Shown: piece by piece, positions 56,774 to 64,000 of the stretch
How positions within the stretch are numbered: the stretch's first letter is position 1
Layout: each line of letters begins with the position of its first letter
From: Anniella stebbinsi
Lineage: Eukaryota; Chordata; Lepidosauria; Squamata; Anniellidae
Direction of reading: 5' to 3'
DNA: 64,000 nt
Assembly: GCA_029215795.1 (NCBI GenBank)
Contig: JARDYH010000003.1
Location: forward strand, 170,264,382-170,328,381
Program-made: the position numbers and the translations under genes
The notes under the pieces: model-generated
Databases searched by the model: none
What the model was told of the DNA's origin: nothing
Seen by the model: only the letters and a program-made list of their open reading frames with translations

Positions 56774-57950
56774 GGGCCCTCTTCCTTCCATTCCTAAGAA
56801 TGACATGTTTACAAATGTGTTGCTCTTTCACAGGAGCTGCATGCAGATGCATTTCATAACTACCTGTGGCATTTTGGCTGTCCAGAGCCAGATCAACTGT
56901 CATCCAATTACTGGCAAAGACCACATTCATCATGACTAGCAACTGGACAATGTCATCAATCAGCAGATCAGATGTTTCAGCATGGTGACAGCTCTGAAAG
57001 CCTTACAAGCATATAAGCACTTAATGCCTCCTAGAGCAGTAAAAGAACCAGAACTACAGACTGGTAGTGGCAGCAACACTTCTTTCACTCCCAACTGCCA
57101 TTTGAAGTTCTCAACGTGTCAGAACCATGATATCTTAGACTAGAGGCATGTCCCACACACAATTGGCACATCATGTGAAACCTTATTGGGAGGTTTCGAA
57201 AAGGTGGTGCTGGCAGAATGGCTGTTCCTCTCCATGGAAATTATCCTGTGAGGTTCTGCAGAAATCTATCAGTAGTACCAAAATGAGGGCAAAAAGAAAC
57301 AGAGTCTGAGTACCCAGGGTAGCCACTGGTTCTTCTTGGACAGGAAGAAGTGTAGACAGACTTCCTGTTCCAGTTAAGCATTGCCCAAACAACAGAATCT
57401 AACCTTTGGTGTATTCTTGTATCCTTTGGTTATCCTTCAGCCTTGACTTCTGGCTTCCCTTGTCTTCGATTCCCTGCTCCAAGTCCAGACTCATCCCAAA
57501 CTACTGCCTACAACTCTAGACTCTGAATCCAAGTCCAAGTGATTTTATCTACAAAGAACCCAAGCAAACCAGAGCTTGCCAATTTTGTCACCGTGAGAAA
57601 CAGACAGCTTCAGTTTCTTTACAAAAAAAGGGCATATTGCAATAGGCCCTTAACCATTTAGAAAAGTTCAACTGGACAAGCTCAGCTGGGCATGATGGTG
57701 GCAAAAGTGCAATGAAGTAAGCCTTCAAATGGGTTCAAATGCAGTGTTCAGTCAGATTACAACTCTTCCTCGGCTTACTCTTAAGCCATTGTCTGGTCTG
57801 CCTCATCACCTATAGTTCCCCAGTATACCATGAAGAGGCCATGGCTGTGCCCATGGGAATGGATGCCCAGGTACCACTGTGTCAACTGGTCTATCCAGTT
57901 CTATTCCAAGAATCAAGTAGGGCTTTGGCAAACAGTTTGTCAGATCAGCT

Positions 57951-58089
57951 AAAGCAGCCTCCCACAGCCTGGTGTCCTCCAGATGTTTTGGACTTCATCT
58001 CCCATCAGCCCCAGACATGGCCGATGGGTCAGGAATGTTTGGAGTTGTGGTACAAAATAACGGGAGGGCACCAGGTTGAGGAAGTCTGA
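57951..58089. mobile_element. Palindromic hAT-like MITE
   Basis: CAGCCTGGTGTCCTCCAGAT faces GGGAGGGCACCAGGTTGAGG, with the ATCTCCCATCAGCCCC core between. This explains the right half of an open frame starting at 57739. Confidence 0.6.
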
Positions 58090-58489
58090 ACTAAAGAATG
58101 CCTTCAGACCCACAGGAAACCACCTGAGACAGACCATCTTAGTAACCTACATACAGACACACATGCAGAGGCTATAAGATTCCAAAATCCAAACTTTCAC
58201 CAGGAAGTAATCCATCCTTGATAAAGGATAACAAACCAAATCCCTGCTCAGAATGAATGACCAGAATCCCAAGTATGACCTATAATAAGCATTGGACCAG
58301 ATGCAGATTGGGGTAAGCCCTTGGCAGGTATGAACACCTGAGCTGCATCTCTTAAAGCAACTTCAGCATACAAGTGGAAGTCACCCAAGACAATACAGGC
58401 AATGGGGTGGCAGATAAACCGAGAGAATATCTATTGTGCCCAACAGAAGGTATGTGTATTTGATATGAATGGTACAGGTGGTACAAGAG

Positions 58490-58745
58490 ATAGGGCCTTT
58501 TGATGGTGGAATCAAAACATCAAAAAGCTCTCTCTGTGGAAATGTCCCAGGCTCTCTCTTTTCCAGTGTTTAGAAGGGATTCTGAAAGCTTTTTTTCTGT
58601 ATTCAAGAAGCTGCTTTATGTTGCTATGTTGTTGTTTTAATTGTAGATGTTGGTTTTTTCTTATTGTGATTAGCTTTATTTATTTATTACATTTTTCTAA
58701 TGCCCAATAGCTGAAGCTTTCTGGGAAGTTCACAACAATTTAGTG
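58490..58745 (+). mobile_element. Two abutting LINE 3' tails
   Basis: GATAGGGCCTTTTGATGGTG at the left resembles the L2 GRAF(S)V motif in + sense. TTTATTTATTACATTTTTC then CCAATAGCTGAAGCTTTCTG at 58675-58735 is the reverse of an AATAAATA-type LINE tail. Confidence 0.45.
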
Positions 58746-61296
58746 GTTTTTGGTTTTATAAGCCTCTTTCGGTTTTATAGAAAGAGGGATGTAGATATTA
58801 TAATTTTAATTATAATATCTCAAACAGGGAAGTTGGTGCAGGAGAAAGATTTTTTATGAAACATGGCAACTATTCTACTTATCTTGTTGCAATATATACT
58901 GACAGAAAGGGAATTTAGAAGTGTTAGTTTCCATACCAAGCCATTATAGAGGAAATTCATTGTGTAATTTGAGGCTTATATCATTCTAGTTTTAACGAAC
59001 AACCATTTAAATATAATCTTATGCTTGTTGATTTATTCCAAGCAAAACAAAATTATGAGAAACAAAAGGCAACAGTGGAGGAAAGATTAGTTCAAATAAG
59101 ACACTAGAAGCTAACTTGTGCAGAAGCATTGCTCATGGGATTGGACTACTTATGTGACGTGTGTAACACAGAATCAACAAACTTGTGCAAAATCACCTTT
59201 GAACTGGAAAACTGCATCTCAATTACAAATTGAGATTTTCCTCTTAAAGGAAAGGAGGAGACAGACTTGCATTGATTAGTTGTTCCCACAAGAAGACTAC
59301 TCAAAAAAGGCTTTATTAATATCTAGATTTGGTCAGGTTTTGTTATCTCCTACAAAAGGCATTGGCTTGAATCCTGTGTGCCCTTCCCCCCGCAGGAATC
59401 TCTAGTAAACAGAGTTCTACTCACCAGATGCTCCCCAGCAGAAGTGGGGAATGTGGCTTTTATTTATTCAATTCACCCTTCAGCCATTTGCACCCCTTGA
59501 AAAAATGGTTTAAACAGTTGGGTGACCCTCTAGAACAATTGGGGCAATGAAAGGAGAGGGGGGGCAAAACTTGCTTCTCCCGTTTCCACGACTGGGACGC
59601 TCCATTGGACCAAAAGCCTTCCATGAATGGAAGGAGTCCTTCTGTTCATGGGAGGGACACTTAGGATTCAAGGCATTATTCCTGATCGTTCAAATACAAT
59701 TGTGCAGTAAGTATACAATATTTGGCCCAAAGAAACTTTTTTTAAAAAAAAACTGAGGTTACAGAATATCTTCACAGATATGCTTCTATCCAAAGTAGGA
59801 AAATCAGAGAAATTTGCAGTAAATTCAGATTTCTATGAATCTGACCTGCGGATTCCGCAGTTGTTTCCAGTTCATATAGCTTCTGCAGATTTGTGAAGCC
59901 ATTTTTGAAAAACTTGGGAGGGGGGGTTGAGCAAATTTGCACTTATGCTAAAGTGTATTAACACAAATGTGTACTTGCGCAGGTGGAATGAGATTCTTGT
60001 ACATCTCTAAAAAAAATCCCAAATGAGTGGATGACAAAACGAAAAATGCCTGACAGTCCACAAAACATAGACAGAATGGATTTATCAAAGCAAATACTTA
60101 TCTCAGCCCCAGAACAATAACATATATTTAAAAAGAACATCAATGCACATCGATAGTTGAAGCTATATAAATGAAATAGTTTGGACCCTCAATTCGGTAC
60201 TTGCTTGATTTTAATGATGGGGACAGATAAAGACCAGGGCTTCATCAGACACCCAGGTCAAAATTCAAGTTGCTTTTGGCAGCTTTCCTATGATGTGCCT
60301 TGAAGCTGTCATACACCCACATCACCATGTACAGAATTCTGCACCAGTCCACACAGCCTACCTTCTCAAAACCTGTTTGGTCATGTGAACAGGATGTAAT
60401 CACCATGTGGAAGCCACACCACAAAAGACCTGGAACTGGATTGTTACTCTGCCGCAAGTTGCTAATGTCATTTATAGGTTTCACTAAAGTTCAGCTTATT
60501 TCATTACAAAAATATTCAACATCCCTTCACAGAATTAAAAGCTATGATAAAAAGAGAAAATGATTGCTGGCCATATTTTATGATCCAATTTATATGTTGC
60601 TTCTACAGTTAGAATATCCACAGCACTTGGAGATAATGGGTTCAGATGTGCAGCTCTGGTATAGCTAAAGGGGGAAACATACTGTAGTTGACAAGGCAGT
60701 AGAATGTCAGGCTGATGGAATGATTAGCACTGTTCCCCTGAAATCCAGTGATTAACTGCTGAGAGTGTAATACTATTTCACTTTTTCTCTACATAACAGG
60801 CTGTCCCAGCTTGTTCTTCATGACACATGTCAATCTCAGACCAAAGACAAGCTGCTCTGCTTTGGACATTACCAGCAAAACCCAAGAGACAGATGGTGTG
60901 CTGCTGCACTACTTAAGGGGAAACAAATCTACAGAATACCAGTGTTGCAATATTTCCTGAAGAAATCAGACAAAATGTTTACAAGCCAAGTACATTATAG
61001 ATAAAACTTCTCAAATGAACAACACAGAAGACTACTTGTGAACTGCAACACTGAAATCAGAAAAAGAGATCTTTAAGAAGCTAAATTACAATAACCAGGA
61101 TAAATTGAATTTCCTTGGTTCTTGAAAAGCAACACACTTGCTTTTAGATTTGCCAGTCTCAGCATTCTATGTGTGCTCTGCTCTGTCTGTCCCTATAGTT
61201 TCCTGCAAGGTCCAGCCAGGGGAAGCCAGTAAATTAAACCCAGGGGTAGAGGGTGGGATTCCCTCAGGTTCATCTGACAGCAGGGACTATAGAACA

Positions 61297-61478
61297 GGGG
61301 CCCTGCCTTCTTTTGTATATGGTCACTCTAGTATAGTGCCTGCAACTTTAACTGTTGTGATGAAGAGGGAATTTCACCAGGGACTAATTGCATACAAATG
61401 ACACTGGCTGAAATTCCCTTTTCTCTACAACTGTGAAAGTTACATGTGCCCTGTCCTCCTTTTCATATGGTCAGCCTA
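61297..61478. mobile_element. Palindromic hAT-type MITE, TAGGCTGACC family, partial copy C
   Basis: Contains the centre and the complete right arm ending CATATGGTCAGCCTA. The left arm is missing or too diverged to follow beyond about 61297. Confidence 0.75.
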
Positions 61479-61479
61479 A

Positions 61480-61860
61480 ATATACAAAAGTTAAAATTAT
61501 AATTAAATACTTTTCAATATTAAAGCATTTAAAACATTTTAAATACATAACAATTTAAAAGTCAAAGGTTTAGACAGAGGTCCAGATTATTTGTCAAAGG
61601 CCTGCTGGAACAAAAAAGGGTTTGTCTGCATCCAAAAACACATCAAGGAAGGAGCCAGTGTAGACTGCAAGGATTAGAAAGAAAATCCATGTGTGTACAC
61701 TATGCAAAATAAATGACAGCTCAACTGTTTCTAAACCTTATTAGAAAAACAGGGTGACTAGGCCGAAACCAATATTGTAGGCCCAGAAGCACTTTGAAAG
61801 GTTTCAACGTTGTACTTAAAACTTAACACCGGCCCAAACTAAATGAAGTGTTTGAAGCTT
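61480..61860 (-). mobile_element. LINE 3' region, probably L2-like
   Basis: GGCCTGCTGGAACAAAAAAG then GGAGCCAGTGTAGACTGC resembles the reverse of an L2-like 3' region. There is A/T-rich sequence at the left. Diverged, no readable ORF. Confidence 0.4.
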
Positions 61861-62129
61861 TCAACTTATAGCAGTATGGACCAAACTCTTAGAAAAGAGG
61901 GAAGGAGCACTGTGTGTGTATGGAGTGGGGGGGATAGAAAGAAAGGTATAGCCACCTATTCCCTGGAGAGATCTGAAGACCAGGTTATCATGATCCAGAG
62001 AAACCACACCCTGCTTCACCAGGGAGCAAAAGAGCAAACTGGCCTTATGAAGATAGCCCAAAATACTCTTAGAGCCAAAGGAATGCATGTTCCAGAAGAG
62101 AAAAGAGAAACTCTTCTTCTTCTCTCAAA

Positions 62130-62700
62130 AGGTCTGTGCTAGAGGCAGCGGCCATTTCACTCACCCACCCCACATTCTAAGGCAGGAGGGAGGGGGGAGA
62201 GCGACGCTACTGAGTGTGTGTCAGTGTCGCGTTATGAGGGAAGATGGCCGCCTCATTGACTTGAATGAGAGGTTAAAATAGTCCTTAAAAATAAACCGAA
62301 GGGAATTTTTAAAAAACGAAAAGCTTTCCATCAACTACAGTCAAGGAGGAAGAAGACCCCACCACTGGATTAGTTAATAAGGCTCTAGAAATTATGCAAA
62401 TTGAGAGCACAAAAAGTCTCAACCCGGAAGTAAATTTTACAAAAGCAGAGAGAGAGGTTTGTATTCCTTTTCTACCTTAAACTGCTCTCCTTCTCTCAAT
62501 CTTTCACCAATCTTCTTGAAATTTTCAGGTAATGTAAAACAAACATTTCTTTCTGGCACCTGTAAATTTCAGAAAGGTTGATGAAACATTTTCGATTTTA
62601 TGGCTGTTAGAATGACCCCGCCCCATTATCACTTTAACATGGCGGAATGTGTTTTTTACTGACGGCCCTTAACAATGGAGGCACGGCTGTGCCTCCATTA
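62130..62700. promoter_or_regulatory. Candidate promoter/5' end of USP45 (possibly bidirectional)
   Basis: This stretch has more CpG than its surroundings. It shows YY1-like GATGGCCGCC (62242-62251) and ACATGGCGGA (62637-62646), an ETS-like CCGGAAGT (62425-62432) and a GC box CCCCGCCCC (62615-62623). Such motifs cluster at housekeeping promoters, and USP45 transcription must start right of 54648. No first exon or donor could be fixed, and part of this may be repeat-derived, so the call is weak. Confidence 0.25.
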
Positions 62701-62754
62701 ATTAAAAATAACTATTTCTACCTAACAGAGACCTACAAGATATAGAATAAGCAA

Positions 62755-63070
62755 CTGTAACAAATCCAACTTTTTCCTCCCATCCCCTTTTCTAGAAATA
62801 TTTTTGAACAAGAAATATGACTGGGCTGTTGGGAAGCACCAAAAACTACATTTGTATACCATTTCGGGCTGACTCAGCCTCACAGATTCATGACCAGGTC
62901 CTCCCATCTATTGATTGGTCACTTTAAATTTCCATCCCTAGGAACTGCTCAGCCCCACAGAAATACTTTGGATGTTTGAGATTTTCCTTTCTTTCTAATG
63001 AGTTGGCAAAGAGTGAAGACAAACCAGGTGAGGCTTAGAACCCAAGTGGGCCTCATCCCCCTCCCTCCTC
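62755..63070 (-). repeat. Unclassified interspersed repeat, LTR-like promoter, copy 2
   Basis: Second copy of the 18560 repeat, roughly three quarters identical by eye. The CCAAT box is kept (ATTGATTGGTCA on the top strand), but the TATA box has decayed to TATACAAA. Confidence 0.55.
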
Positions 63071-63363
63071 CTTGCCCTTAAGTATCCACAATGGTTTCTG
63101 ATCATTCTAGATGCATAATCAAAATCATTTAACATGGATTGCACTTTTACACATTTCAGAGTTCTTCTAAGCAAGACATACATTTTAGCTATTATTTAAC
63201 ATTGTGTACACGTAACTGGGAAGGATAGAGGGTGGCAAAGGCTAGATTTCCCCCACTTTTTGGGTGTATATTTGCATACAGGGGGTCACTATTCTAAACA
63301 GCCTCAGTAACAGTAAACTGTGATTTACTGTGGGCGGTAAACATAGCTGTCATTACACATACA

Positions 63364-63683
63364 TAGGCTGACCATATGGAAAGGAGGACAGGGCCCATGT
63401 AACTTTAACAGTTGTAAAGAAAGGGCAATTTCAGCCAATGTCATTTGTATGCAATTTGTACCTGGTGAGATTCCCTTTTCATTACAACAGTTAAAGCTGC
63501 AGGGGCCCTGCCCTCTTTTGTATATGGTCACTCTAGTATAGTGCCTGCACCTTTAATTGCTTTGATGAAGAGGGAATATCACCAGGTACTAATTGCATAC
63601 AAATGACCCAGGCTGAAATTCCCTTTTCTCTGCAACTGTTAAAGTTACATCAGCCCTGTCCTCCTTTTCATATGGTCAGCCTA
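63364..63683. mobile_element. Palindromic hAT-type MITE, TAGGCTGACC family, copy B
   Basis: Full-length copy with perfect 8-bp TSD CACATACA (63356-63363, 63684-63691) and TAGGCTGACC termini. The two arms are joined through a centre near GTCACTCTAGTATAGTGCC. Confidence 0.88.
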
Positions 63684-64000
63684 CACATACAGCTGAATCC
63701 ACTGATAATGGATACGAGGAATTCATTAATATAGTTAAACACGTTACTGAATGAAGTTAGAAATAATGATGCTTTATTCTACAACTTGCATATACTTTCA
63801 CCAAGAAGAGGTGGTCTTATAAATGGGTATTTTCTTCTATGTGTTGTATCCTTCAGTCACTAGACAACCAAGCAAGAACCTTCAGTCTAAGGTCAATTTA
63901 GGAAATGTGCAAATCCTCCCTCAGTGTTAGGATGGCAAACTGGCAACAGTTGAACTATGAATGGTCCTTCAAAAACTCCTGCAAACTTAGAGAACAGATA

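Larger units (their letters stand above)
55936..64000. other. 5' flank or first intron of USP45
   Basis: Holds SINE, CR1, LINE and MITE copies, and the candidate promoter at 62.1-62.7 kb. 56780-57950, 58750-60700 and 60700-61290 show no supported gene; no exon of a neighbouring gene was recognised. Confidence 0.65.

Noticed and set aside
57739..58089. 116-aa open frame starting with a hydrophobic stretch
   Set aside because: Its right half is a MITE, and the left half has no recognisable homology or splice context. A degraded retroelement is possible but not supported.
1..64000. CRISPR arrays, bacterial operons or phage-type systems
   Set aside because: Spliced exons, SINEs and LINEs show vertebrate nuclear DNA; the direct repeats seen are microsatellites or transposons.

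Overview
The window looks like squamate reptile (lizard-type) nuclear DNA. It is AT-rich, has no operons, and is dominated by short or dead transposable elements typical of squamates: CR1 and L2 LINE ends, at least two L1 insertions, Sauria-type and 5S-derived SINEs, many hAT-like and CACTA-like non-autonomous DNA transposons, and solo LTRs. The species cannot be fixed from sequence alone.

The one host gene I can support is USP45, on the minus strand. Twelve coding exons are readable, from the ATG at 54637 down to 1555. All have AG/GT borders and compatible phases and join into an open frame of 1320 nt (440 codons). They encode the acidic N terminus, the zf-UBP zinc finger and the first half of the USP catalytic domain, including the Cys box (Cys202). 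The C-terminal exons with the catalytic His/Asp lie left of base 1. The 5'UTR exon and promoter should lie right of 54648; a GC-box/YY1-like region near 62.1-62.7 kb is a weak candidate.

Layout: 1-7.9 kb, coding exons 9-12 and two copies of an unclassified 353-bp CpG-rich TIR element. 7.9-17.4 kb, a large intron with a recent 5'-truncated L1 (10807-13732, perfect 16-bp TSD), CR1 pieces and SINEs. 17.4-33.5 kb, a 16-kb intron with a twin-primed L1 (19922-23492) that also carries an ORF1-to-ORF2 junction and a near-identical long inverted repeat, then nested L2 and a solo LTR. 33.5-36.0 kb, exons 5-7 with small TIR elements. 36-50.7 kb, a 14.7-kb intron with an LTR, a nested CACTA-like cluster (41.9-44.4 kb) and hAT elements. 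50.7-54.7 kb, coding exons 1-4. 54.8-55.9 kb, a 1084-bp GC-rich hAT-like element just upstream of the first coding exon. 56-64 kb, repeats and the candidate promoter.

No tRNA or rRNA genes, CRISPR arrays or complete autonomous transposons were found. The most interesting parts are the transposon structures: the twin-priming inversion, a possible retrotransposed spliced L1 RNA, the 353-bp family, and the GC-rich hAT with hairpins edged by splice-donor-like motifs.
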